From contig JAPLAM010000010.1 in assembly GCA_026393275.1 (NCBI GenBank), forward strand, positions 62,001 through 126,000: a stretch of 64,000 nt of DNA. Reading direction: 5' to 3'. Position 1 is the first letter of the stretch. Each line of letters starts with the position of its first letter. This DNA comes from Arthrobacter sp. (lineage in GTDB: Bacteria > Actinomycetota > Actinomycetes > Actinomycetales > Micrococcaceae). Positions 10,469 through 19,848 of this stretch are shown in pieces. Both the position numbers and the translations under genes were made by a program. The notes under the pieces were generated by a model, which was not told the DNA's origin, searched no databases, and worked only from the letters and a program-made list of their open reading frames with translations.

Positions 10469-11452
10469 CTACTTCTTCCGGGCCTCAAGGGCGCTGATCA
10501 GCTGCGGTACAACCTTGAAGAGGTCGCCCACCACGCCAAAGTCGGCGATCTCGAAGATCGGCGCGTCGCCATCCTTGTTGATGGCGACGATTGTCTTGGC
10601 GGTCTGCATGCCCGCCCGGTGCTGAATCGCGCCGGAGATGCCCAGCGCGATATAGAGCTGGGATGACACGGAGACCCCGGTCTGGCCCACCTGGGCCGTC
10701 TGCGGGATGTAGCCGGCATCCACCGCGGCACGCGATGCGCCGACGGCGGCACCGAGGGTGTCGGCGAGCTGCCCGACGAGGGCAAACTGTTCCTCCGAGC
10801 CCAGGCCGCGGCCGCCCGCCACCACCTTCGCGGCACCGCGCAGCTCCGGCCTGGTGGTGGCCACCACCGACTCGTCGAACGAGTCGATCCGCGCGGCCGG
10901 CTTCCCGGAGGGCATCACTGCCAGGGTCTCCGACGCCGGCGGCTGGGCCGCGGCACGCGCCTCGATGGAGCCCTGGCGGACCGTAATCACCGGCGCCCCG
11001 AACGTTGCCGTTGACGTCACGTCGTAGGCGCCGCCGTAGACCGAGTGGTGCGCGACGACGCCCTCGTCATCGCGGGACACGCCGACGGCGTCGGCGGAAA
11101 CCGCGGCCCGCGTCCGGGCGGCGTAGCGGCCGGCGAGGTCCCGCCCGTTCAGCGAATGCGAGATCAGGATGGCGTCCGGCTGCACCTGATCCACGGCCGC
11201 GGCCAGTGCGTCAACGCTCGGCACGCCGAGCGCGGCGGGATCCGGGGTCTCCGCGAGCAGGACGCGCGCGGCACCGAGGGCCGCGGCCTGCGCGCCGGCG
11301 GCGCTGCCGGTGCCGGGTGCGGCGAGTACCAAGGCGATCGGCGTGCCGACCGCTGCGGCGGCGCCGAGGAGTCCGGCCGCCGCCTTCTCGAGTTCACCGG
11401 AGGCCAGGCTTTCCACGACGACGAGGATGGCGTTAGGAGGGAAATCAGTCAT
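10469..11452 (-). CDS. etfA: electron transfer flavoprotein subunit alpha
   Basis: 327 residues. The C-terminal FAD-binding domain is well conserved: [19 protein letters not shown], the [20 protein letters not shown] segment, and [20 protein letters not shown] then [21 protein letters not shown]. With EtfB it forms a soluble heterodimer that accepts electrons from acyl-CoA and other dehydrogenases. The N-terminal domain is more divergent, as usual. An AAGGA site in the 11-base gap after etfB sets the ATG. Order etfB-etfA-cytochrome b on the minus strand. Confidence 0.95.
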   Translation of the reverse strand: MTDFPPNAILVVVESLASGELEKAAAGLLGAAAAVGTPIALVLAAPGTGSAAGAQAAALGAARVLLAETPDPAALGVPSVDALAAAVDQVQPDAILISHSLNGRDLAGRYAARTRAAVSADAVGVSRDDEGVVAHHSVYGGAYDVTSTATFGAPVITVRQGSIEARAAAQPPASETLAVMPSGKPAARIDSFDESVVATTRPELRGAAKVVAGGRGLGSEEQFALVGQLADTLGAAVGASRAAVDAGYIPQTAQVGQTGVSVSSQLYIALGISGAIQHRAGMQTAKTIVAINKDGDAPIFEIADFGVVGDLFKVVPQLISALEARKK

Positions 11453-11463
11453 GTGGTTTTTCC

Positions 11464-12240
11464 TTACGCCAGTCGGTTTTCGATCAGGAACTCGGCGAGC
11501 TTCTCGCCGGCATCACCCTCGTCAATGATTTTGACGCCCGCCGCGCGCGGGGGCTTCTCGGCCACGGCCAGCATGATCGAACGTGCCGCGTCCGGGCTGT
11601 CGGCGGTCACCCCGAGGTCCGCGAGGGTCAGCACCTCCAGCGGCTTCTTCTTCGCGGCCATGATTCCCTTGAAGTTCGGGAAGCGTGGCCCGGGAAGCGC
11701 CTCGGTAATGGAAATCACCGCGGGCAAAGTCGCTGAGACCTGCTGCACGCCGGCGTCAACGGGCCGCGTGCCGGACACCGCGCCGTCGCTGATCTCCACG
11801 GCGCTGAGGCCGGTGGCCAGGGGCACGTCAAGTAGTTCTGCAAGCATCGCGGGGAGCATGCCGCCGGACCCGTCCGTGGAGACGTTGCCGGTGATCACCA
11901 GGTCGAACCCGATGCGGCGGATCGCGGCTGCGAGGGTTTCGGCGGTCAGTCCAAGATCCGCACCCCGGAGCGCTTCGTCGGAGATGTGGGTGGCGCTTCC
12001 CGCGCCCATCGCGAGCCCCTTGCGGATGGTCGCCGTCGCACTCTCGGGAGCGAGGGAGAGGACCGCGACGTCGGTGCCCTCGTTTTTGTCGGCGTAGCTC
12101 AGGGCCAGTTCCAAGGCCCGCTCGCCGATCTCATCAATGACTGTCTCGCTGGCTTCCCGGTCGGCGAGGCCTGTTTCGAGGTTCAGTTTTCGGTCCCCAT
12201 AGGTGTCGGGGACTTCCTTGACTAGGACGATAATCTTCAT
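11464..12240 (-). CDS. etfB: electron transfer flavoprotein subunit beta
   Basis: 258 residues from the ATG at 12240, chosen because the protein then begins [19 protein letters not shown], the usual EtfB start, with AGGAAGAG in front. The frame is open to 12297 but the extra 19 residues are unlike the family. The EtfB signature region is present ([20 protein letters not shown], then [20 protein letters not shown]). It binds AMP and contacts partner dehydrogenases. First gene of the etfBA-cytochrome b operon; the promoter should lie in 12241-12407. Confidence 0.95.
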   Translation of the reverse strand: MKIIVLVKEVPDTYGDRKLNLETGLADREASETVIDEIGERALELALSYADKNEGTDVAVLSLAPESATATIRKGLAMGAGSATHISDEALRGADLGLTAETLAAAIRRIGFDLVITGNVSTDGSGGMLPAMLAELLDVPLATGLSAVEISDGAVSGTRPVDAGVQQVSATLPAVISITEALPGPRFPNFKGIMAAKKKPLEVLTLADLGVTADSPDAARSIMLAVAEKPPRAAGVKIIDEGDAGEKLAEFLIENRLA

Positions 12241-12407
12241 CGATGGCTCTTCCTGTGGCGGGCGTGTCTCACTCGAGGAGACATGCCGAATCTCCATAGA
12301 GTCTACGAAAGTGCGGCGCCGCTTGGGGGACAGGGCCCGTGTCGTGCAATGGGGAGCCCTGTCCGGCGCGCGTTCGACGGCGGTTGGCCGGCGGCCGCAC
12401 CGCCTAC

Positions 12408-12980
12408 CTAGGGCAGCCGCGACGGGCGCAGCAGGACGGCGTCGCCGGCGCGTTCGGGGTCGAGTGGCACCGGGCTGATCAGGGCCGCCGGCCCGCGGTG
12501 CAGGACGCCGTCGGAAAGCACCCGGCAGCGCACGCCGCCGCGCCCGCGCATGGCCTTATGGGCGCCCGGGGCGAGCATCTCATCCATCCAGGCACAGGGA
12601 TGGGCGGGCCGCCCGGCCTTGAGGTGTACCAGCTCGCCACGGGATTCCAGCGCGAAGTCGTGGCCCAGCAGGGGCGCCAGCTGGGCTCCCCGGATCACGA
12701 CGTTGCGCCGCGTCAGGAGCGGGTCAAGCGGTGCCGTCCCCAGCTCGGCGGCGATGGCTTCCAGGGCCTCGACCGCAAACACGGTGACGGCGGCGTCCAT
12801 GTGGGCGGCCTTGCCGAAGAACCGGTCGCCGACGATGCCCTTGCCGGCAACCAGCTCCGCCTGCTCCGCATCAGTGGTGGGAACGTCGGCCGCACCCTCG
12901 CGCGCCCTGCCGAAGTAGGCGTGGGCCGGCGACACGAGGAGGTGCAGGATCTCGACGTCGTACCTGTAACTAGCCGTCAT
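12408..12980 (-). CDS. MOSC domain protein
   Basis: 190 residues with the MOSC (molybdenum cofactor sulfurase C-terminal) pattern: VAGKGIVGDRFFGK near residue 45, TRRNVVIRGAQLAPLLGHDF near 90, the HPCAWMDEMLAPG segment with the conserved Cys near residue 128, and MRGRGGVRCRVLSDG near the end. Stand-alone MOSC proteins are thought to carry sulfur or bind Moco, and several act in detoxifying N-hydroxylated or mercapturic compounds. No molybdenum genes are nearby, so no specific role can be given. Confidence 0.88.
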   Translation of the reverse strand: MTASYRYDVEILHLLVSPAHAYFGRAREGAADVPTTDAEQAELVAGKGIVGDRFFGKAAHMDAAVTVFAVEALEAIAAELGTAPLDPLLTRRNVVIRGAQLAPLLGHDFALESRGELVHLKAGRPAHPCAWMDEMLAPGAHKAMRGRGGVRCRVLSDGVLHRGPAALISPVPLDPERAGDAVLLRPSRLP

Positions 12981-13056
12981 GCTTCAACGCTAGCCTGCGC
13001 CGAGACCCGAATACATCGTCCGTGCATCGGAACCCGTGCGGCCCGCTCGGCGGCCG

Positions 13057-14070
13057 TCAGGTGGTGAGTGCTACCTTGCCGCGCACCTGGCCGCCCTCCA
13101 GGAAACGGAATGCGTCTTCCGCCTCAGCCAGCGTGAAGGACCGGTGCAGGGCCGGGACTATTGTGCCGGACTCGAGTAGCGGGGCAAGGTCCTGCAGATC
13201 CGCGGCATGAACGAGGCCGAGGAACATGGTCAGCCGCTGGCTGATGAACGGTGACAGCGCCATGGCACCCAGCTGCCGGTGCAGGCCCCCCGTCAGCTTC
13301 CCGCCATCCTCACCGCCGGTGATGACGGCAGTTCCTGCAGGGGTCAGGGCGCGGCGCAGGCGTGAGATCCGCGGGTTTCCCGCAATGTCCAGGATGAGGT
13401 CGAAAGGGCCAGCGGCTGCGAAATCCTCGCGCGTGTAGTCGATGACGTGGTCCGCGCCGAGGGCGCGGACAAACTCGACCTTGTCCGTACTGCAAACCCC
13501 GGTGACCTGCGCGCCATAGCCTTTGGCCAGCTGGACAGCGTAGCTTCCGACGCCGCCGGCAGCACCGGTGACCAGCACCTTCTGTCCCTCCCGAATCTTC
13601 CCGGCGCGTAGTCCCTGAAGAGCGGTCACCGCGGACACCGGCACCACCGCGGCCTGCTCGAAGGAGAGCGCCTGGGGTTTAGGCGCCAGTTTGGCCTCGG
13701 ATGCAAGGGCGTATTCGGCGTAGGAACCGCGGCCGCTGCCGTACACCGCGTCACCAACGGCGAACCGCGTGACTTCGGGACCTACGGCCTCCACGGTCCC
13801 CGCGAGATCCATGCCAAGTACCGCGCTCCTTGGTTTCCGCAAACCGAAGGCAACGCGGCCCAGGTACGGCAGGCCGGTCATCATGTGCCAGGCGCCGCGG
13901 TCCACACCGGCTGCCCGGACACGGACGAGCACATCGTCGCCTTTGACTTCGGGACGCGGCACCTGCTCCAGGCGCAGTACCTCCGGCCCTCCATAGCTTT
14001 CCCGAACAACTGCGCGCATGTGGTCCATGGTCCTGATGTCGGCTACTTCAGGGCTTTCCTGGGTTGTCAT
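13057..14070 (-). CDS. MDR-family NAD(P)H-dependent reductase (quinone oxidoreductase-like)
   Basis: 337 residues. The N-terminal GroES-like domain lacks the zinc ligands of alcohol dehydrogenases. The cofactor-binding Rossmann fold is VLVTGAAGGVGSYAVQLAK near residue 165, followed by GADHVIDYTREDF, a typical quinone oxidoreductase/reticulon-4-interacting-type sequence. An AAGGAG site lies 6 bases before the ATG. It is divergent from a TetR gene, with repeats in the 94-base gap that are likely the operator. The pair looks like an inducible detoxification unit for a quinone or enone. Confidence 0.88.
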   Translation of the reverse strand: MTTQESPEVADIRTMDHMRAVVRESYGGPEVLRLEQVPRPEVKGDDVLVRVRAAGVDRGAWHMMTGLPYLGRVAFGLRKPRSAVLGMDLAGTVEAVGPEVTRFAVGDAVYGSGRGSYAEYALASEAKLAPKPQALSFEQAAVVPVSAVTALQGLRAGKIREGQKVLVTGAAGGVGSYAVQLAKGYGAQVTGVCSTDKVEFVRALGADHVIDYTREDFAAAGPFDLILDIAGNPRISRLRRALTPAGTAVITGGEDGGKLTGGLHRQLGAMALSPFISQRLTMFLGLVHAADLQDLAPLLESGTIVPALHRSFTLAEAEDAFRFLEGGQVRGKVALTT

Positions 14071-14103
14071 ATCGTTCTCCTTCCGGAAGTGAAGACAGTT
14101 TTA

Positions 14104-14140
14104 GTACGGTGTACGAATACGGTATCGTACGATGTACGAA
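14104..14140. promoter_or_regulatory. probable TetR operator region between MDR reductase and tetR
   Basis: Two direct copies of GTACGRTGTACGAA (14104-14117 and 14127-14140), 23 bp apart, overlap a perfect 10-bp palindrome ATCGTACGAT (14124-14133). They sit between the two divergent start codons, where a TetR repressor controlling itself and its neighbour would bind. Confidence 0.6.
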
Positions 14141-14164
14141 ACTGGAAGAGCTGGGAGGAACGCC

Positions 14165-14833
14165 ATGAACGACGCAGGCGCGGTCGAAAGGGAGCGGTCG
14201 AGGCTGACCCGCGAGAAGGTTCTGCACGCGGCCTTGGCGTTGGCAGACCGGGACGGCATCGCGGCCCTGTCGATACGTTCCCTCGCCGTGAGCATGGGCA
14301 CGAAGCCGATGTCCCTCTACTACTACGTGGCCAACAAGGACGAGATCCTTGACGGCCTCATCGACCTCGTGTTCGCCGAGATCGAGACCCCGCAGGCTGC
14401 AGGGGCCTGGCAGGAACAAATGCGCCGCCGCGCCCACTCGGTGCGCAAGGTGCTGCGCCGTCATCCCTGGGCGATCGGACTGCTGGAATCCCGGAAGGCT
14501 CCAGGCCCGGCGACCCTGAAACACCATGAGGCGACTCTCGCGACGCTGCGCGCCGCGGGGTTTACGGTCGAACAGACGGCCCGGGCCTATTCGCTCCTGG
14601 ACAGCTACATCTACGGGTTCGCCCTCCAAGAGGCCGCGCTGCCGATAGCAGGCAATGGACCTATGGCGGAGGTGGCCGCTCCCATCATGGAACGCTTCGC
14701 CACCGGAGAATACCCGCACATGGTCGAGATCGCCACGCAAGTGGTCATGCAGCCCGGCTATGACTACGGGAACGAATTCGCCTACGGGCTCGAATTGATT
14801 CTCAGCGCTTTGCGGCCGGCGCCGGCCGACTAG
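14165..14833 (+). CDS. TetR family regulator
   Basis: 222 residues from the ATG at 14165, which has GGGAGG at the right distance; an upstream in-frame ATG at 14132 lies inside the operator repeats and lacks a site. The N-terminal HTH is LTREKVLHAALALADRDG then LSIRSLAVSMGTKPMSLYYY, typical of TetR. The C-terminal half resembles the TetR_C_1 (tetracycline-repressor-like) ligand domain. It probably represses the divergent MDR reductase gene and itself. Ligand unknown. Confidence 0.9.
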   Translation: MNDAGAVERERSRLTREKVLHAALALADRDGIAALSIRSLAVSMGTKPMSLYYYVANKDEILDGLIDLVFAEIETPQAAGAWQEQMRRRAHSVRKVLRRHPWAIGLLESRKAPGPATLKHHEATLATLRAAGFTVEQTARAYSLLDSYIYGFALQEAALPIAGNGPMAEVAAPIMERFATGEYPHMVEIATQVVMQPGYDYGNEFAYGLELILSALRPAPAD

Positions 14834-14840
14834 CTGCGAA

Positions 14841-15605
14841 TCAGGCCGACAGCTCCCGCCTCTTGAACTCGGCTGCCGTCTCCAGCAACTGTGCGGACAG
14901 CCGTTTGGCGTCCTGCCGGGCGAAACGGGCGATGGGCATGGCAATGCTCAAGGCGGCATGCTGGCCATCGACCAGGCCCAGGGATACGGCCATGGCCGCC
15001 ACGCCGTCCTCGCTCTCCTCGAAGTTGATGCCGATCTCCTGCCGGCGCGCCTGATCCACATCCCGGTACAGCTTGGGGAGATCAATCCCGGCGTTGACCG
15101 TGGCGGCCGTGTCGTCCAGGACCCGGTAGCGACGCTCGATGTCCTCCCGCGGCAGGTCCGCCAGGATGGCCTTGCCGGACGAGCACACATGGGCCGGCAG
15201 GACCACCCCGGTGCGGAGGCCGAAGCGCAGGGCGTGGGCGGTGGCCTCGATGCCGTCCAGGTGATGGATCTCCGTGCCGATCAGCACCGCCAGGTGGGTC
15301 GTTTCGCCCACGCGGGTGAACAGCCGCTCCAGATAGGGGCGCACGCGTACCGGCAGCGCGGGCGGCGCGTTGTCGATGACCGCCCGCCGGTACTCGGGGC
15401 CTGGAACGTAGCGCCGCTGGGCGGCCTGTTGCGCAAAGCCGTCTCCTACCAGAGTGACCAACAGCCGTTGCGCTGTGGACGGGTTGACGTCGAGGAGCGT
15501 GGCGGCCTCCGTCACGCTGAGCGACCCTAGCTGCGCCATCTGCTTGAGCAGCACCAGCGCCCGGTGGACGGACTCAACCCGGGGCGCTTCATCTTTGCGT
15601 ATCAC
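14841..15605 (-). CDS. IclR family regulator of the downstream catabolic operon
   Basis: 254 residues. Winged HTH at 8-70 (SVHRALVLLKQMAQLGSLSV, NPSTAQRLLVTLVGDGF), then an IclR effector domain with the CSSGKAILADLP segment and INFEESEDGVAAMAVSL, the usual ligand pocket strands. It is divergent from the MHS transporter gene. An inverted repeat overlaps its own start codon, suggesting autoregulation. IclR proteins in this position usually sense the substrate or an intermediate of the adjacent pathway. Confidence 0.92.
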   Translation of the reverse strand: MIRKDEAPRVESVHRALVLLKQMAQLGSLSVTEAATLLDVNPSTAQRLLVTLVGDGFAQQAAQRRYVPGPEYRRAVIDNAPPALPVRVRPYLERLFTRVGETTHLAVLIGTEIHHLDGIEATAHALRFGLRTGVVLPAHVCSSGKAILADLPREDIERRYRVLDDTAATVNAGIDLPKLYRDVDQARRQEIGINFEESEDGVAAMAVSLGLVDGQHAALSIAMPIARFARQDAKRLSAQLLETAAEFKRRELSA

Positions 15606-15631
15606 GCAATAAAAAATAACAGAGATTGCGT
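15604..15631. promoter_or_regulatory. IclR-type operator
   Basis: Inverted repeat ACGCAAT (15604-15610) and ATTGCGT (15625-15631), separated by 14 A/T-rich bases. It overlaps the first codon of the iclR-type gene and lies about 100 bases before the transporter start, in the 126-base divergent gap. IclR sites are commonly short interrupted palindromes of this kind. Confidence 0.55.
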
Positions 15632-15731
15632 CACACGCCTAGCGGTGACTAGCCTCACATCCGAAGTTCATGTTGAATCCCCAAGCTAATGGCGCCCAAC
15701 GCCGCCATGCTCACCTGACAAAGGAGTCCTG

Positions 15732-17156
15732 ATGAGTCTTATCCAGCCTTCACGAACCAAGCGCTCCCTTAAACCGACAACCCCTGCTTCAGCGCAGGCC
15801 AAGCGCGCCGTCCTCAGCGGTACCTTCGGCTCCGCCCTGGAATGGTTCGACTTCGCCGTCTACGGCGCCATGGCCGCCACCGTGTTCCCCAAGTTGTTCT
15901 TCAACGACATGAGTCCCGCGATTGCCCTGCTCGCATCCTTCGCCACCTTCGGCGTCGGATTCGTGGCCCGCCCGCTCGGCGGCATCGTGTTCGGGCACCT
16001 CGGCGACCGCCTGGGACGCCGCAAAATCCTGCTCACAACATTCATCACCATGGGCGTCGCGTCGATGGTCATCGGACTGCTCCCGCCGCACTCGGCGATC
16101 GGCATCGCCGCCCCGATCCTGCTCGTTCTCATGCGCTTCATCCAGGGCATCGCCTTGGGCGGCGAGGCCACGGGAGCCCAGCTCATGACCATGGAGCACG
16201 CCCCCGCAGACCGCCGTTCCTTCTATGGCGCGCTCATGGCCATGGGCTCGCCCATCAGCCAAGTGGCCGCGAACCTGATGCTGGCCGTCCTCTCCGGCGT
16301 GCTGAGCCCGGCGGACTTCCTCTCCTGGGGCTGGCGTGTGCCGTTCCTGCTGAGCATCCTGCTGGTGGCCGTGGGTATCTACATCCGGCTCAAGGTTGAA
16401 GAGACCCCGGTGTTCAAGGAAGGCATGCAGGAAATCGCCCGGGAATCCAGCAACCCGGCCACCGTGATCAAGACCCACGGTGTCACCATCCTGCGCCTCA
16501 TCCTGGCCTTCGCCCCGATCGTTGTGACCTTCTACATCGTGTCCGTGTTCGGCATCAGCTACCTCACCACCCACGGCTTCTCGCAGAGCGAGACGTTCAC
16601 GATCATCATGATCTCCAACTTCCTCTCCGTGATCGCGATCTGGTGGGGCGGACGGCTCGCGGACATCTACGGCCGTCGCTGGATCCTGACGATCGGATCG
16701 GCGGGGACCCTGCTCGCCGCCGTCCTGTTCTTCCCCGTCGTGAACCTGGGCAGCTTCCCGCTGACGCTGGGCATGGTGGCGTTCTCCCTGGTGACAGCCC
16801 AGTTCGGAAACGCCGGCCAGGGCGCACTCTTCGCCGAGGCGTTCCCCACCCATATCCGGTACACGGGATCGGCACTCGCGCTTACCGGTTCCAACCTGAT
16901 CTTCGCCGCTCCCGCACCCTTCCTGGCCTCCTGGCTGATGAGCATCAGCGGCGGCAGCACCGTCTCCATCACCGTTGCCTGGATCGTGATCATCGTCGCC
17001 GCGCTGATCAACCTGGTGCTGATGGGCGACGGCAAGACCCTCGAAGGCGGCAAACACCGCTTCGGCCGCTACGTCCAGATTGAGGAAGCCACGACGACGG
17101 CGGCGCCCGCCGCCAGCGGCCTGGTGGGCTCCGCTCCTTCCGGAGAGGCACTGTGA
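15732..17156 (+). CDS. MFS transporter, metabolite:H+ symporter type
   Basis: 474 residues, 12 predicted membrane helices. The start region GTFGSALEWFDFAVYGAMA and the loop GHLGDRLGRRKILLTTF are diagnostic for the metabolite:H+ symporter family (ShiA, ProP, KgtP, citrate carriers), which import organic acids and related solutes. AAAGGAG precedes the ATG. It is the first gene of a six-gene plus-strand run (MFS, NIPSNAP, SDR, three FAD enzymes) divergent from an IclR regulator, so its solute is presumably the pathway substrate, likely a carboxylate. Confidence 0.92.
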   Translation: MSLIQPSRTKRSLKPTTPASAQAKRAVLSGTFGSALEWFDFAVYGAMAATVFPKLFFNDMSPAIALLASFATFGVGFVARPLGGIVFGHLGDRLGRRKILLTTFITMGVASMVIGLLPPHSAIGIAAPILLVLMRFIQGIALGGEATGAQLMTMEHAPADRRSFYGALMAMGSPISQVAANLMLAVLSGVLSPADFLSWGWRVPFLLSILLVAVGIYIRLKVEETPVFKEGMQEIARESSNPATVIKTHGVTILRLILAFAPIVVTFYIVSVFGISYLTTHGFSQSETFTIIMISNFLSVIAIWWGGRLADIYGRRWILTIGSAGTLLAAVLFFPVVNLGSFPLTLGMVAFSLVTAQFGNAGQGALFAEAFPTHIRYTGSALALTGSNLIFAAPAPFLASWLMSISGGSTVSITVAWIVIIVAALINLVLMGDGKTLEGGKHRFGRYVQIEEATTTAAPAASGLVGSAPSGEAL

Positions 17157-17160
17157 CCCC

Positions 17161-17547
17161 GTGATCGTCGAACAGCGGACCTACGTCCTGAACACCGGCG
17201 CCCGGCTTGCCGAATACCTCGAAGCCTACGAAAACATCGGCCTGCCCGCGCAGAAGCCCATCCTGGGCGGCTTCCTGGGCTACTTCGTCACCGAATTCGG
17301 CCGCCAGAATGAGCTCAACCACTTCTGGGCCTATTCGGACCTGGAGGACCGCCGGACCCGCCGCGCCGAGCTCGCCAAGAACGCGAAGTGGCAGGAATGC
17401 CTGGCCATCATCCGGCCGATGATCATGACGATGGAGAACCGGATCATGTACCCGACCTCCTTCTCGCCGATCCGTACGCTGCCGATTGAGATCACCGACC
17501 CCCACACGGCATTCAGCCGCAACCAGGAGCCCGACAATGACCAGTAA
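17161..17547 (+). CDS. NIPSNAP family protein
   Basis: 128 residues from the GTG at 17161, four bases after the transporter stop, with GGAGAGG upstream. The frame is open further left but that overlaps the transporter. The N-terminal IVEQRTYVLNTGARLAEYLEAYE and the later ELNHFWAYSDLEDRRTRRAEL and PTSFSPIR segments fit NIPSNAP (ferredoxin-like dimeric alpha/beta-barrel) proteins. Small members are common in catabolic operons but their chemistry is mostly unknown. It overlaps the SDR gene by 11 bases. Confidence 0.85.
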   Translation: MIVEQRTYVLNTGARLAEYLEAYENIGLPAQKPILGGFLGYFVTEFGRQNELNHFWAYSDLEDRRTRRAELAKNAKWQECLAIIRPMIMTMENRIMYPTSFSPIRTLPIEITDPHTAFSRNQEPDNDQ

Positions 17548-18370
17548 TCCCACGGCAACGCTCGAGGCCGCAGCAATCCAGCGGCCGGTCCTGCTGCAGA
17601 CGGCGATCGTCACCGGCGGCGCCGGCGGCATCGGCCAGGTCATCAGCCGCCGCCTCGCCGCTGAGGGCTACGCCGTCGTCGTCGCCGACCTCGACCAGGC
17701 CGCGGCGGACCGGACGGCCGCATCACTTCCCGGCGTGGGCTGGGCCGAACACCGCGGCTTCGCCGGCAACCTGGCCGAGGGGGCCGCCAACAAGGAACTG
17801 GCCGCCTTTGCGGCCGAGGCGGGACCGGTGGGCGTGGTGGTGAACGCCGTCGGCATTTCCCCTAAGCGCAACGGCCAGAAGATCCGCTTCTTCGAACTCA
17901 GCGACGAGGACTGGCACAACGTGATGGCCGTCAACGTGGCGGCGCCGTTCTTCCTGATCCGCGAGGTGTACCGGCACATGCCAACGGACGGTTCGGCAAG
18001 CATCGTGAACCTGCTGTCCATCACCGCCAAGGCAGGCACCGGCGGCGGCCCGGACGCGGAGTTCGCCCCGTTCCTGCCCAGCTCGGTGGCCTACGGGGCG
18101 TCGAAGGCTGCGCTGCAGAACTTGACGGCCAGCCTGGCCCACGAACTGGCCGACCTGAAGATCCGCGTCAACGGCGTGGCGCCGGGATTCGTGCAGACGC
18201 CGATGATGGGCGACGTCCCCCAGGACGCCAAGCTCCTGGGACAGGTCCCGATGAAGCGCTTCGCCCGGCCGGAAGAGATCGCCGACGCGGTGGCCTTCCT
18301 CACCGGAAACCAGTCCACCTACATCACCGGGATCAGCCTGGACGTGAACGGCGGCTGGCTGACCTGCTGA
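17537..18370 (+). CDS. SDR family oxidoreductase
   Basis: 277 residues from the ATG at 17537, overlapping the NIPSNAP stop. Classical short-chain dehydrogenase: TGGAGGIG cofactor motif (about 27-34), VVNAVG in place of NNAG, catalytic Ser in LLSIT and YGASK (Tyr and Lys), then the PGFVQTPM segment. It would oxidise an alcohol or reduce a ketone in the pathway. An aspartate after strand two (VADLD) favours NAD(H). Confidence 0.92.
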   Translation: MTSNPTATLEAAAIQRPVLLQTAIVTGGAGGIGQVISRRLAAEGYAVVVADLDQAAADRTAASLPGVGWAEHRGFAGNLAEGAANKELAAFAAEAGPVGVVVNAVGISPKRNGQKIRFFELSDEDWHNVMAVNVAAPFFLIREVYRHMPTDGSASIVNLLSITAKAGTGGGPDAEFAPFLPSSVAYGASKAALQNLTASLAHELADLKIRVNGVAPGFVQTPMMGDVPQDAKLLGQVPMKRFARPEEIADAVAFLTGNQSTYITGISLDVNGGWLTC

Positions 18371-18447
18371 TACTCCCGGCAGCCACGCACCCGGCCACAA
18401 AGGGTGCAAGAACCAAAGACAGCAAGACACCTGAAAGGGACAGCACC

Positions 18448-19848
18448 ATGACCATGACCATGCCCGAATACGACTACGATCTGGTGGTCCTCGGATCCGG
18501 CATCGCGGGACAGTCCGCCGCCACCAGTGCCGCGCAAGCAGGCCTCAAGGTGGTGCTCCTGGAGAAGACCGGCAAACTCGGCGGTTCCTCGGCCATGAGC
18601 GGCGGCTTCTTTGCCTTCTCCGGGACAGCCGAGCAGGCCGCCGAAGGCGTGGAGGACTCGGCTGAACTGTTCCTGCAGGACATGCTCTCCACCGGCGGCG
18701 GCGTCAATGACCGCGCACTGCTGGACGCCTACCTGGACCGCCAGGACGAGACCTACCACTGGCTCAAAGAGCAGGGCGCGAACTTCCGGGCCCTGGAGAT
18801 CAGCTCCGGACAGTCCGCACCGCGCAGCCACAACACGGTGATCGCCGAACTGCTCGCCCAGCTGCACCAGACCTTCACTGACAACGGCGGCGACACCCGG
18901 CTGGGCCACCGCGCGGTCCGGCTGGTGCGCGGCACCGAAGGCTCGGTGACCGGCGTCGTCGTCGAATCCGCGGGCACAGAGTCCCTGTTCACCGCACGTG
19001 CGGGCGTGATCCTGGCAACCGGCGGCTTCAGCCGCAGCACGGAACTGCTGCGCACGTTTGCACCGGAACAGCTCGCGGCCATCCCCTACGGCGGGGTGGG
19101 CAATACCGGTGACGGCCTCAAGATGGCCTGGAAACTCGGCGCAGGCGTGGCGGACATGGCCTACATCACCGCCACCTACGGCTCCCACCCGGAAACCGGC
19201 GAGGAGTTCCACGAACTGCTCACCGCGTACTACATGGGTGCGATCATCGTGAACACGGCCGGCCGGCGCTTCGTTGACGAGTCCAAGTCCTACAAGACCC
19301 TGGGCCGCGAGGTGCTGAAGCAACCCCAGGGACTGGGCTTCGAGATCTTCGATGCCAAGGTCCGGGCCAAATCGCACCCCGGCATTCCGCTCAATGACAT
19401 CGGCATGATCGAGGACCTGGGCCACCTCTTCAAGGCCGACACCCTGGCTGAACTGGCCGAGGCAGCCGGGATCGACGCGGCCGAACTGGAAGCCACTGTG
19501 GCCCGTTACAACGACTCGGTCGCCGGCAAAGCCGAAGACGAGATGGGCCGCACCAACCTGTGCAACGGCGTCGGCGAACTCCTGCCCCTGGACCAGGGCC
19601 CCTTCTACGCCTACCCGGCCAAATCCCTGATGACCACCACCTACTGTGGCCTCACCATCAGCCCCAACGCCGAGGTGGTGGACGTCGACGGCGACGTGAT
19701 CACCGGCCTGTACGCCATCGGCGAGCTCACCGGGGGATTCCACGGCGCCGCCTACATGACGGGCACCTCGCTGGGCAAGGGCGCGGTCTTCGGCCGCATC
19801 GCCGCGGAACACGCCGCCGCCAAGCTGCCCTCGGGCGTGGCGCGATGA
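18448..19848 (+). CDS. FAD-dependent dehydrogenase, fumarate reductase/ketosteroid dehydrogenase superfamily (1 of 3)
   Basis: 466 residues. N-terminal FAD Rossmann motif VVLGSGIAGQSAATSAAQAG with the LEKTGKLGGSSAMSGG loop, and a C-terminal FAD segment (LYAIGELTGGFHGAAYMTGT). No haem-binding domain or signal peptide, so it is a soluble cytosolic flavoenzyme. Family members desaturate or reduce C=C bonds next to a carbonyl or carboxylate (fumarate, urocanate, 3-ketosteroids). A GAAAGGG site precedes the ATG. It overlaps the next flavoprotein gene by 4 bases. Confidence 0.88.
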   Translation: MTMTMPEYDYDLVVLGSGIAGQSAATSAAQAGLKVVLLEKTGKLGGSSAMSGGFFAFSGTAEQAAEGVEDSAELFLQDMLSTGGGVNDRALLDAYLDRQDETYHWLKEQGANFRALEISSGQSAPRSHNTVIAELLAQLHQTFTDNGGDTRLGHRAVRLVRGTEGSVTGVVVESAGTESLFTARAGVILATGGFSRSTELLRTFAPEQLAAIPYGGVGNTGDGLKMAWKLGAGVADMAYITATYGSHPETGEEFHELLTAYYMGAIIVNTAGRRFVDESKSYKTLGREVLKQPQGLGFEIFDAKVRAKSHPGIPLNDIGMIEDLGHLFKADTLAELAEAAGIDAAELEATVARYNDSVAGKAEDEMGRTNLCNGVGELLPLDQGPFYAYPAKSLMTTTYCGLTISPNAEVVDVDGDVITGLYAIGELTGGFHGAAYMTGTSLGKGAVFGRIAAEHAAAKLPSGVAR

